NCBI GenBank assembly: GCA_045576735.1
Contig: JAZNGZ010000104.1
Location: 1 to 16,818, forward strand
Direction: 5' to 3'
Source: RGIG4079 sp045576735
Lineage (GTDB): Bacteria > Bacteroidota > Bacteroidia > Bacteroidales > Muribaculaceae
DNA: 16,818 nt
The notes below the pieces were generated by a model, which saw only the letters and a list, made by a program, of their open reading frames with translations, was not told the DNA's origin and searched no databases. The translations under genes were made by a program, and so were the position numbers. Positions 1 to 6,337 of the stretch are shown piece after piece (position 1 is the stretch's first letter; each line of letters starts with the position of its first letter).

Positions 1-29
1 ACATAGCAAAACAAAATTAATTAATCTTT

Positions 30-53
30 GGGAGACTTCGGTCTCCTTTTTTT
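30..53 (+). terminator. Rho-independent terminator of an upstream gene outside the window
   Basis: GGAGAC at 31-36 pairs with GTCTCC at 41-46 around a stable TTCG tetraloop, and seven T residues follow. This is a textbook intrinsic terminator on the plus strand. The gene it ends lies before the window start. Confidence 0.9.
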
Positions 54-91
54 ATTTTGCTAATTAAATCTTTTTTTCTGAGATTCGCTCT

Positions 92-130
92 TTGGGGCTA
101 CGCGCCCCAACCGCTGGGCAAACCCGCGGT
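92..130 (+). other. Two tandem GC-rich hairpins upstream of rnhB
   Basis: Hairpin one pairs TTGGGGC (92-98) with GCCCCAA (104-110) around a five-base loop. Hairpin two pairs ACCGC plus GGG (110-118, one bulged T at 115) with CCCGCGGT (123-130) around CAAA. Neither has a T tract typical of a terminator, although GTTTTT follows at 131. ACCGCTGG (110-117) recurs at 149-156. The role is unknown: a small structured RNA, processing signal or dispersed intergenic repeat are all possible. The rest of 54-268 shows no gene apart from the rnhB promoter. Confidence 0.5.
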
Positions 131-230
131 GTTTTTCATATTATTTTCACCGCTGGTGTCGCACTTCGGTTTGGAATCTTCGTATATAAATTGCTTTATG
201 TGCTTTATAGTTTTATTTGGCGTTTTTTTG

Positions 231-238
231 TAATTTTG
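231..238 (+). promoter_or_regulatory. Promoter -7 element for rnhB
   Basis: TAATTTTG matches the Bacteroidota -7 consensus TAnnTTTG exactly. The -33 region is weak: only a TTTA-like stretch lies at about the right distance. Transcription would start near 244-246, giving a leader of about 25 bases to the ATG at 269. Confidence 0.6.
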
Positions 239-268
239 CCAATAATATCATTTCAATTCAAGTTGACA

Positions 269-865
269 ATGCTTTCTACATGCTATATTTCGGGACGATA
301 TGAGGCCGGCTGCGACGAGGCAGGGCGTGGGTGTCTTGCCGGGCCTGTTTATGCCGCCGCTGTGATTCTTCCCGACGATTTTCATCACCCACTCCTCAAT
401 GACTCCAAGCAACTCACCGAAGCTCGCCGCGAGAAACTTCGCCCCATCATCGAAGCCGAGGCTGTAGCATGGGCAGTGGGCATAGTATCACCACAAGAGA
501 TTGATAAAATAAACATTCTCAACGCATCAATCCTTGCCATGCACCGCGCGCTCGACGCATTAAGCATTGTGCCGGGGGCAATCATCGTCGACGGAAACCG
601 ATTTAAGCCCTATGGCGATATTGAATGGCAAACGTTTGTAAAAGGCGACGGACGATTTGGCAATATTGCAGCAGCCTCAATCCTCGCCAAAACTCATCGT
701 GACGAATGTATGTGCCGCCTACACGAAGAATTCCCTCAATATGGGTGGAATGTCAACAAAGGATACCCCACAAAAGCCCACCGCGCTGCAATAGCCGCCC
801 ACGGTACCACTCCACATCACCGCATATCATTCCGTCTACTCGACCCCCAACTAACCCTATTTTAA
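269..865 (+). CDS. rnhB: Ribonuclease HII
   Basis: This 198-residue protein is RNase HII, which cleaves the RNA strand of RNA-DNA hybrids and nicks at single ribonucleotides left in DNA. All four metal-binding acidic residues of the family are visible: Asp16 and Glu17 in DEAGRG, Asp108 in IVDG, and Asp145 in KTHRDE. The family GYPT motif is at 165-168, and the length is normal. The frame stays open upstream to a TTG at 92, but that extension is hydrophobic, covers the two hairpins and would place the promoter inside the gene. The ATG at 269 lies about 25 bases after the predicted transcription start and gives a standard N-terminus. The next gene is convergent. Confidence 0.95.
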   Translation: MLSTCYISGRYEAGCDEAGRGCLAGPVYAAAVILPDDFHHPLLNDSKQLTEARREKLRPIIEAEAVAWAVGIVSPQEIDKINILNASILAMHRALDALSIVPGAIIVDGNRFKPYGDIEWQTFVKGDGRFGNIAAASILAKTHRDECMCRLHEEFPQYGWNVNKGYPTKAHRAAIAAHGTTPHHRISFRLLDPQLTLF

Positions 866-898
866 CTCATCACAAATCGTCGAGACCCAACCAAAGCA

Positions 899-950
899 AG
901 CCCCCCTACACGATGTTGTCTATGACACACCATGCAAAGGGGCTGATTTT
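899..950 (+). terminator. Possible terminator after rnhB
   Basis: AGCCCC (899-904) can pair with GGGGCT (939-944). Inside it, TGTTGTC (914-920) can pair imperfectly with GACACA (924-929). GATTTT follows. The structure is long and bulged, so this is a weak call. It lies between the convergent rnhB and lipoprotein genes, where a terminator is expected. Confidence 0.3.
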
Positions 951-1016
951 ACACCATTAGCCCACAGCATTCATATGCCTCGGCTTCACGCACTTAGCAC
1001 ATTGCCGGGCTGGAGT

Positions 1017-1502
1017 TTATTTTTTTTGTTTTAGCGAATCCTGTTTCTGAGCCTCTTTTTGTTTTTTAATATCTTCTTCATGCGCAGCCAACAACAACTG
1101 TTTAAAATATGCCTCCATCTTTTTCAGGGCTGCATTATATTTTGCTTTTTTTGACTTGTCGAGTTTTTTTAGTTTCGCATTATTGTCGGTCTCGAATTTC
1201 ACCAACACTGTGCCATACTTTTGGGCTTGATAATCGAGCAATTCATCCATCGATAAAATGTGTCGAGCATCATAGCATATCACTAATAGCTCGTTTAATT
1301 TCTCATCGACAAACGTCTCGCCAACCGGCTCAAAAGGTATTGCCTTTTGTGCGTCATCAATGCTACTCGATTGAGTTTTAACGCTTGATTGGGATTTGGT
1401 TGAGTTTTTACCCTCGGCTTTATCATCGCCACATGAGGCGATTAACATAGCCATTACACCTATAAACAAATATTTAACCAAATGTTTCATTAAGTTATTC
1501 AT
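1017..1502 (-). CDS. Small predicted lipoprotein with charged coiled-coil C-terminus
   Basis: This 161-residue protein has a lipoprotein signal peptide: a short basic N-terminus, a hydrophobic stretch at about 8-21 and the lipobox Ile-Ala-Ser-Cys with Cys24. After the Cys comes an acidic GDDKAE segment, then a Ser/Thr/Lys linker (about 34-50). Residues 105-161 are rich in Lys, Glu and Gln and look helical or coiled-coil. Aspartates soon after the lipid-bearing Cys recall the surface-export signals of Bacteroidota lipoproteins, so an outer-surface location is possible. Met1 or Met5 (ATG ending at 1490) could be the start. It is the last gene of a five-gene minus-strand cassette, 10 bases after the four-helix membrane protein. 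I do not recognise the family. Confidence 0.75.
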   Translation of the reverse strand: MNNLMKHLVKYLFIGVMAMLIASCGDDKAEGKNSTKSQSSVKTQSSSIDDAQKAIPFEPVGETFVDEKLNELLVICYDARHILSMDELLDYQAQKYGTVLVKFETDNNAKLKKLDKSKKAKYNAALKKMEAYFKQLLLAAHEEDIKKQKEAQKQDSLKQKK

Positions 1503-1512
1503 TGAAGATTCT

Positions 1513-1863
1513 TTAATAGTCCACTTTATTGAGACGCAACACCACTAATGCATATATCGCCAACAACAATCCATGAACAACTACAAAAAATGGTATATTA
1601 AACTCAAAAAACGAAAATATCAAACACGATATTAACGATAACACAAACACTGTGATAGAGGTTGTTTTCACCAACATTGACTGACGAGAATCTTCAATCT
1701 CTGCAGCAAATGCTACTACGCCGGTAATAGATAGCAACAGAAACGACGTAATAGTGATGGCTACCGACTGATTGGCATTGTCGCTACTCAATTCATAAAA
1801 ACCCCATGTAACTATCATAGCTATTGCAATAGCTATGATAGCCTTAATCTTATCTATTTTCAT
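1513..1863 (-). CDS. Four-helix integral membrane protein, unknown function
   Basis: The 116-residue protein is almost entirely hydrophobic. Four membrane segments are visible at about residues 8-24, 35-54, 66-86 and 90-110, with a short acidic loop (EIEDSR) at 55-60. No catalytic motif is apparent. Its ATG (1861-1863) shares one base with the stop codon of the upstream GYF_2 gene (TAATG), which implies translational coupling and a shared job or complex. The lipoprotein gene follows after 10 bases. Small four-helix proteins of this kind are common companions of GYF_2-domain genes as far as I recall, but I cannot name the family. Confidence 0.75.
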   Translation of the reverse strand: MKIDKIKAIIAIAIAMIVTWGFYELSSDNANQSVAITITSFLLLSITGVVAFAAEIEDSRQSMLVKTTSITVFVLSLISCLIFSFFEFNIPFFVVVHGLLLAIYALVVLRLNKVDY

Positions 1864-2204
1864 TATATCGATATGTTGTTTAATAAAAATAACTTACATA
1901 TTTCACTCACATTGCGAGCTAATGTCCAACCACTCATGCCTTGACGCCACACTAACACATCGGGGGTGAGTTTACCATTTTGCACAAGAATATTCAGTTC
2001 TTGCTCATTTAACGGACCGGCTTGCGCTCCATCTATTGCGGCATAAAATCCCGGCTGCTGAAGCGGAGTAGAAGAAGTCGTTCCCACTCCCGGCACTGCC
2101 ATATTCTTCATTGCATAGTTCATTGTATTAACCATTTGCTGAGCCACGGCTATACCCATTCCAAACTCTACAAGGCGGTCGATTGAATCAAAACTATTTT
2201 CCAT
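1863..2204 (-). CDS. GYF_2 (DUF4339) domain protein
   Basis: This 113-residue protein has two parts. Residues 6-35 form a predicted amphipathic helix rich in Met, Ala and Val. Residues 53-104 match the bacterial GYF_2/DUF4339 domain: an aromatic FY start (53-54), the conserved Gly-Pro (63-64), a central hydrophobic helix, Trp86 in VLVW and the terminal GMSGW with Trp93. GYF-clan domains in eukaryotes bind proline-rich peptides, often PPG followed by a hydrophobic residue. No signal peptide is seen, so it is probably cytoplasmic or membrane-associated. It overlaps the start of the membrane protein gene by one base. The mini-protein with a PPGM tail lies 45 bases upstream, so a direct interaction is a plausible inference. 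Confidence 0.8.
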   Translation of the reverse strand: MENSFDSIDRLVEFGMGIAVAQQMVNTMNYAMKNMAVPGVGTTSSTPLQQPGFYAAIDGAQAGPLNEQELNILVQNGKLTPDVLVWRQGMSGWTLARNVSEICKLFLLNNISI

Positions 2205-2249
2205 AATCGATAATTGTTTAAAATATTAGAAAATATATAGCATTTCCCA

Positions 2250-2387
2250 TTATGGAGTGGGAGGCATTCCGGGAGGTGGTGGGGGTGGACGAGAGGGTGT
2301 TTGTTGCTGAGTCAACTCCTCATACTCATTTTTAATGGCATTAGCGGCATTAGTGGCCGTTTCTTTTAATTTGTCAAAAAATCCCAT
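2250..2387 (-). CDS. 45-residue mini-protein: amphipathic helix plus poly-Pro PPGM tail
   Basis: Reading the minus strand from the ATG at 2385-2387 gives a 45-codon frame ending in TAA at 2250-2252. Residues 1-26 (start MGFFDKLKE) form a charged, probably amphipathic helix of the type that peripheral membrane proteins often begin with. Residues 27-30 are Gln/Thr, and residues 31-45 are PSRPPPPPPGMPPTP. The gene sits 45 bases after one cassette gene and 45 bases before the next, on the same strand. This regular spacing and the orderly composition argue that it is real. The tail contains PPG followed by a hydrophobic residue, the ligand class of GYF domains, and the next gene encodes a GYF_2 domain. 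No strong ribosome binding site is seen. Function is unknown. Confidence 0.7.
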   Translation of the reverse strand: MGFFDKLKETATNAANAIKNEYEELTQQQTPSRPPPPPPGMPPTP

Positions 2388-2432
2388 GGTATTATTGTTA
2401 TATTTGTATTACGATATTTCTTAGATTTTACT

Positions 2433-3371
2433 TTATTTAAAGCCCGAAGAAATAGATTGCAAACGCTCTTTTTGCTCTGAACTCATTTTTGACTTCTTTG
2501 CTCTCATCTTTAATCCATATGTTTTAGCTTTAGAATAAAGTCCTATTGCCTCGGCCGAACGTTTATTGTCGCATTCTTTATATTGCTCCACATATGATTC
2601 ATATTCGTCTAATTCTAAGTCTATTTTATAATCCTCTTCAAAATCCTCACTCCCATCATCGTCTTCTTCAATATTTTCACTTGCTTTATCTTCTTTTGTG
2701 GTCGATGATGTTGTTGAGGTTTCTTTTTCTATTGACTTCGAAGATGTAGATGTGGTTGATTCTTCGTCACTTGACGATGAGCTACTTGTCGACGATGATG
2801 AACTTAATGAAGGAGTACTTTCATATCCGTCGGTATTAAATATTATGCCATGAGCTTCATTAAACTGAACATCGGCATACTCACGATTGCTCATTGATTT
2901 ATAAAACATGAATTCTTTCTCATCTCCTTCTTTTCCCTCCTTCACAAACTTTTCAAATCGTTCCAATTCAGTATAATCCAACGACCCTCTCGATAAATCC
3001 ATTTCCAATTTACCAATCGTGCCTCGCGATGTTAAGAATTTTAATTTTTGTAAAGATGATGGGTCATGAGGATATTGTTTTATTAGTTTCAATTTTAATG
3101 TAATCACAAATTCCTGATTACCATACTTGCCTTTTTCCTCTGAAACATAACTGAGTTTATAGGTGCCCGGAACAACCGAAACATAATCGGCCAAATCACC
3201 GGTCACTTCGGCTGCGGCATCAACAACGATTTCTTTAGAATGTTCTCCATACCCCTTAGATACGTCTCCTGACTCAGCCTCAGAACCTTCTGAATAATTA
3301 AGGAATATAGCACCAATTCCGGCTACTATGGCCACAACCACTATTATAGGAAGTAAACGTCTGAATGTCAT
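2433..3371 (-). CDS. Membrane-anchored protein with Ser-rich linker and acidic/helical C-terminus
   Basis: The 312-residue protein starts with basic residues (Arg4, Arg5) and one membrane segment at about 7-24 without a clear cleavage site, so it is probably anchored by its N-terminus. Residues 62-185 look like a folded, beta-rich domain, followed by a very low-complexity Ser/Thr stretch at 187-228 (a run mostly of serine at 190-201). An acidic segment follows at 232-256, then a Lys-rich helical C-terminus at 257-308. The linker resembles a flexible spacer. I do not recognise the family. It is the first gene of the cassette, with its promoter at 3400-3407. Its base composition is visibly more AT-rich than rnhB and aroQ on either side. 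Confidence 0.75.
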   Translation of the reverse strand: MTFRRLLPIIVVVAIVAGIGAIFLNYSEGSEAESGDVSKGYGEHSKEIVVDAAAEVTGDLADYVSVVPGTYKLSYVSEEKGKYGNQEFVITLKLKLIKQYPHDPSSLQKLKFLTSRGTIGKLEMDLSRGSLDYTELERFEKFVKEGKEGDEKEFMFYKSMSNREYADVQFNEAHGIIFNTDGYESTPSLSSSSSTSSSSSSDEESTTSTSSKSIEKETSTTSSTTKEDKASENIEEDDDGSEDFEEDYKIDLELDEYESYVEQYKECDNKRSAEAIGLYSKAKTYGLKMRAKKSKMSSEQKERLQSISSGFK

Positions 3372-3399
3372 AAATTTTTTAATTAAATCTACAATTATG

Positions 3400-3407
3400 C
3401 AAATTTA
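3400..3407 (-). promoter_or_regulatory. Promoter -7 element for the five-gene cassette
   Basis: On the minus strand TAAATTTG matches TAnnTTTG exactly. The -33 position has only a TTTT stretch. The predicted start near 3393 gives a leader of about 22 bases to the ATG at 3371. No other promoter of this type is obvious inside the cassette, so the five genes probably share this one. Confidence 0.55.
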
Positions 3408-3520
3408 GCATTTTCAATCAATGATAAAAAGTATTTTTTTGTTAATAATTATCATAAATCTTTAGTTACGGTTTATTTTTCACTTCTCGCATAATATAGA
3501 TCTCACTCTACAATTTTAAA

Positions 3521-3552
3521 TTTGCGATTGCGCCCAACTTGCACTATCTTTG
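3521..3552 (+). promoter_or_regulatory. Promoter for aroQ (-33 TTTG, -7 TATCTTTG)
   Basis: TTTG at 3521-3524, a 20-base spacer and TATCTTTG at 3545-3552 form an exact Bacteroidota promoter, the best in the window. Transcription should start near 3558-3560. It is divergent from the cassette promoter. Confidence 0.85.
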
Positions 3553-3578
3553 CATCATAAAATTAAATGAAAGGCTTT

Positions 3579-4007
3579 ATGACACGCATTTTAATCATTA
3601 ATGGCCCAAATCTCAACCTCCTTGGTGTGAGAGAACCGGGCATATATGGCAACAATTCTATGGAATCATATCTCGAAACTCTTCGTTCGCGATATCCAAA
3701 TTATTCCATCGAGTATTTTCAAAGCAACCACGAAGGGGAGATTATCGACAAACTTCACTCAGTGGGATTTGACAACGATTTAAATGGAATAGTGCTTAAT
3801 GCAGGGGCTTATACCCACACCTCGCTTGCCATTGCCGACGCTATTGCAGCTATCAATGTTCCTGTGGTTGAAGTGCACATATCTAACGTTCACTCTCGCG
3901 AAGCAGTGCGACACCATTCAATGATATCAAGTGTGTGCCGTGGTGTAATTGCCGGATTTGGCATGAACAGCTATCGACTTGGCATTGAAGCCGTTTTAGC
4001 TCTATAA
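3579..4007 (+). CDS. aroQ: 3-dehydroquinate dehydratase, type II
   Basis: This is type II dehydroquinase, which dehydrates 3-dehydroquinate to 3-dehydroshikimate in the shikimate pathway. The 142-residue length is typical. The family residues are present: Arg18, Tyr23, Asn74, His80, Asp87, His100, Arg107 and Arg111, each one less than the Mycobacterium tuberculosis numbering as I recall it. An in-frame ATG lies at 3567, but it would leave only about eight bases of leader. The ATG at 3579 is preceded by AAAGG (3570-3574), lies about 20 bases after the predicted transcription start, and gives the usual short N-terminus before ILIINGPNLN. The O-methyltransferase gene follows after nine bases on the same transcript. 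Confidence 0.93.
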   Translation: MTRILIINGPNLNLLGVREPGIYGNNSMESYLETLRSRYPNYSIEYFQSNHEGEIIDKLHSVGFDNDLNGIVLNAGAYTHTSLAIADAIAAINVPVVEVHISNVHSREAVRHHSMISSVCRGVIAGFGMNSYRLGIEAVLAL

Positions 4008-4016
4008 ATCATCAAT

Positions 4017-4646
4017 ATGCAAGAAAAATTAGAAGAATATATCCTCAATCACATTGACCCGGAGCCCGAAATGATGCAACGACTCAATCGCGACACACAT
4101 ATATATCACCTATATTCGCGTATGTGTTCGGGACACTTACAAGGGCGAATGCTCAAAATGTTTACTCGCATGATTCGTCCTCAACGCATTCTCGAATTAG
4201 GAGCCTTCACCGGATATTCTGCCCTTTGCTTTGCCGAAGGTATGCCCGAAGGTGCCGAGCTTCACACCGTGGAGATTGACGATGAAATAGAAGATTTCAT
4301 CTTGGAGCGATTTAACGCCTCACCCTATGCCAACAGAATGCACCTTCACATAGGCGACGCAATGGAGATTGTACCCACGCTCGAAGGGGAATTCGACTTG
4401 GTATTTATCGACGCCAACAAACGCAACTATGTCGACTATTACAACATGATATTGCCACGCGTGAAAAAAGGAGGATTCATTCTTGCCGATAACACTCTAT
4501 GGGACGGCAAAGTTATCGAAGAAAACCCACGTGACCCACAAACCTTAGGCATTCTTGAATTTAACGACATGGTAGCCCGCGACCCTCGCGTTGAAAAAGT
4601 AATCCTCCCCCTTCGCGACGGCCTCACTCTCATTCACAAGCTATAA
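4017..4646 (+). CDS. Class I SAM-dependent O-methyltransferase (caffeoyl-CoA OMT-like family)
   Basis: The 209-residue protein belongs to the small catechol/caffeoyl-CoA O-methyltransferase-like family. Visible motifs are the SAM-binding ELGAFTGYS (60-68), the acidic end of strand two around Glu86-Asp88, DLVFIDANK (127-135) and ADNTLWDGKV (157-166). Asp132, Asp158 and Asn159 fit the divalent-metal site that positions a vicinal diol substrate. The natural substrate in Bacteroidota is not known to me. It is cotranscribed with aroQ (gap of nine bases), which may reflect only gene order and not a shared pathway. No clear terminator is seen in the 31 bases before the convergent membrane protein gene. 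Confidence 0.88.
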   Translation: MQEKLEEYILNHIDPEPEMMQRLNRDTHIYHLYSRMCSGHLQGRMLKMFTRMIRPQRILELGAFTGYSALCFAEGMPEGAELHTVEIDDEIEDFILERFNASPYANRMHLHIGDAMEIVPTLEGEFDLVFIDANKRNYVDYYNMILPRVKKGGFILADNTLWDGKVIEENPRDPQTLGILEFNDMVARDPRVEKVILPLRDGLTLIHKL

Positions 4647-4677
4647 TAACAAAAAAACATTTCTCTCCAATCGCAAA

Positions 4678-4959
4678 TCACACTGCCGACGGGAGCATCC
4701 ACATGGCTGCATGGGTGAGAAGCATCACCACAATCAAGATTAATGACACCTCGCGTCGCTGGCGGTAGCTTATCCATGCCATCACTGCCGAAGCCAACAC
4801 ATATAAGGGATAAATCATCAAAAACAGCTTTATCTCCTCATATCGAGCAGCACTACACCGATTGATTATCATTGGTAACGACACGACAGGTAGAGCCGAA
4901 ATTATAATCAACAATTTAGCCCACAATGGGAATTTGATTTTTTCGGGGGTTTCACTCAT
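4678..4959 (-). CDS. Small three-helix membrane protein, unknown
   Basis: This 93-residue protein has a polar N-terminus and three membrane segments at about residues 12-31, 43-62 and 71-89. Basic residues (YRQRRE) at 64-69 suggest that the second loop faces the cytoplasm. No recognised domain or catalytic motif is seen. Its ATG overlaps the stop of the upstream SDR gene by four bases (ATGA at 4956-4959), so it is translationally coupled to it. The coupling is the only clue to its role; it may help anchor or assist the SDR enzyme, but that is inference. Confidence 0.7.
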   Translation of the reverse strand: MSETPEKIKFPLWAKLLIIISALPVVSLPMIINRCSAARYEEIKLFLMIYPLYVLASAVMAWISYRQRREVSLILIVVMLLTHAAMWMLPSAV

Positions 4960-5984
4960 TTCTTTGCCTCTTTAGCTCGTTGTTTTTCCTCAAGATAGGC
5001 CGCAACAGTGGCTTTTATTCCCTTTTCGAGCGAGAATTGCGGATTGAAGTTGAAATCGCGCTTGGCATCGCTCACGTCGCACGACCAGTTGCGTTGCTTC
5101 ATAATCTTAAACTTATCGCGATTGAGGGTGCTTGTTCTAAGCTGCGCGGCAGCCCATTTTTCGGCAAAATATGAAGCGATATACACTATCCACATAGGTA
5201 GTTTTACCGGTATAACCCATTTGCCACCCAACTCACGCGCCACAATGTCGCGGAACTGCTTTTGAGTGTAACAAGCATCTTCCGAGATGATATATTTCTT
5301 CTTCACCACTCCGGCCTCGTAAGCGTCAAACATCGCATTCACCAAGTCCTCAACATATATAAAAGTGAGCAACTGTTTGCGATAACCCACGCCAAAGTCC
5401 CAATGCGAGTCGATGCTCTTTATCATCATGAGATAATCCTTTTCGTGAGGGCCATACACTCCGGTAGGACGGAATATGATGTAGGGGAAATTATCCAATG
5501 TTTCAAGATATGTTTCAGCCTTGATTTTTGACAAACCATAGCGAGTGTTGGGATTGGGAGGAGTAGCTGAAGTGATAGGAGTATAATTCTTCTCATCGGC
5601 CATGCCCAATGCGCTTAGGCTGCTCATAAACAAGAATCGATGAGGCACCTTGTCGATTGCTCGCAATGTTTCCACAAATGTGCGCAAATACATAAAGTTG
5701 ATGCGGTTAAACTCCATGAAATTCACACATTTAGTGGCGCCGAGATTATATATGATATAATCCCATTTCTCCCCTTCGGGCAATGCCTCAGAGAGCGTTT
5801 TAGCCATCGCCTGCTCATCATCATAGTCAAGCACCACAAATTGGAGTCGCTCATCGGTGAGATAACGGCGTGATGTAGACTCACGCACCGTTACATATGT
5901 GTCAAAACCGCGACGCAACCCCTCCTCGGCTATAAATCCACCGATAAATCCACCGGCACCTACTACTAATAGCTTCTTGCTCAT
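4956..5984 (-). CDS. NAD(P)-dependent epimerase/dehydratase (extended SDR family)
   Basis: The 342-residue protein is an extended short-chain dehydrogenase/reductase. The Rossmann motif GAGGFIGG lies at 9-16 and a catalytic Ser candidate in MSSLSALG at 120-127. Tyr149 and Lys153 form the YxxxK pair. FRPTGVYGP follows, as in nucleotide-sugar epimerases and 3-beta-hydroxysteroid dehydrogenase-like enzymes. After strand two the sequence has Arg34, not an acidic residue, which hints at NADP preference. The C-terminus is long and Lys-rich. The true substrate cannot be read from sequence; a nucleotide sugar or an isoprenoid-like alcohol are both possible. It is followed by an overlapping small membrane protein gene. 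Confidence 0.85.
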   Translation of the reverse strand: MSKKLLVVGAGGFIGGFIAEEGLRRGFDTYVTVRESTSRRYLTDERLQFVVLDYDDEQAMAKTLSEALPEGEKWDYIIYNLGATKCVNFMEFNRINFMYLRTFVETLRAIDKVPHRFLFMSSLSALGMADEKNYTPITSATPPNPNTRYGLSKIKAETYLETLDNFPYIIFRPTGVYGPHEKDYLMMIKSIDSHWDFGVGYRKQLLTFIYVEDLVNAMFDAYEAGVVKKKYIISEDACYTQKQFRDIVARELGGKWVIPVKLPMWIVYIASYFAEKWAAAQLRTSTLNRDKFKIMKQRNWSCDVSDAKRDFNFNPQFSLEKGIKATVAAYLEEKQRAKEAKK

Positions 5985-6082
5985 ATCTTTAAATACAAAT
6001 TAATTCAGATAACATTATAAGCAGATAACGCTGATACTCACTGATGAAATTTTCTCTCTCAACATTCTGCATTATCTCAATG

Positions 6083-6090
6083 CAAATTTA
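6083..6090 (-). promoter_or_regulatory. Promoter -7 element for the SDR gene
   Basis: On the minus strand TAAATTTG matches the -7 consensus. No good -33 TTTG is present at the expected distance. The leader to the ATG at 5984 would be about 90 bases. Confidence 0.45.
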
Positions 6091-6205
6091 ATAATTTGTA
6101 ATTTAGAAATCACCATATTTTACATAAATTTTACGCACCACAATCCCCCATCATTTTCATAAGCTTATCGCAAATTACACAAAAACAATATCAACCCAAC
6201 CACCC

Positions 6206-6247
6206 CTATTGGATTTTTTTGCAAAATTTCGCAGAAAAATCCAATAG
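6206..6247. other. Long intergenic hairpin (13 bp perfect plus 4 bp inner stem)
   Basis: CTATTGGATTTTT (6206-6218) and AAAAATCCAATAG (6235-6247) are perfect inverted repeats. The stem continues with a T-G wobble and TGC/GCA, leaving an eight-base loop AAAATTTC (6223-6230). On the minus strand it lies 92 bases after the glycosyltransferase stop but has no T tract. It may be a transcript-end structure or a REP-like palindromic element. Confidence 0.75.
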
Positions 6248-6302
6248 AACTTTTATCGCAATTATCCCTCAGTAACTCCTATGATTTTGCTAAAATAGGG
6301 GA

Positions 6303-6337
6303 ATAGGGTATTTCAATACGTTTTATGCTTGATATTC
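6303..6337 (+). repeat. Direct repeat, copy 1, at the 3' end of the glycosyltransferase gene
   Basis: The last 18 bases (6320-6337, GTTTTATGCTTGATATTC) are identical to 7713-7730. Over 35 bases the two copies match at 28 positions, and six of the seven differences are transitions. This copy ends one base before the stop codon of the glycosyltransferase on the opposite strand. Confidence 0.8.

Noticed and set aside
92..268. N-terminal extension of rnhB from a TTG at 92
   Set aside because: It would translate through two stable hairpins and the promoter -7 box, and adds 59 residues that no RNase HII needs. The ATG at 269 fits the promoter and the family.
706..960. 84-codon plus-strand frame overlapping the end of rnhB
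   Set aside because: Most of it overlaps rnhB in another frame, it is Pro/His-rich from read-through of that gene, and it has no promoter of its own.
866..1016. Possible tRNA or small RNA between rnhB and the lipoprotein gene
   Set aside because: No cloverleaf or T-loop sequence is present; only a weak bulged stem is visible, listed as a possible terminator.
2761..2820. Serine-coding repeats considered as a CRISPR or tandem repeat array
   Set aside because: The repetition comes from consecutive serine codons in an open frame; there are no spaced repeat units.
3421..3455. Inverted repeat ATGATAA/TTATCAT between divergent promoters as an operator
   Set aside because: Only seven AT-rich bases per arm with a 21-base loop, which is expected by chance in such sequence.
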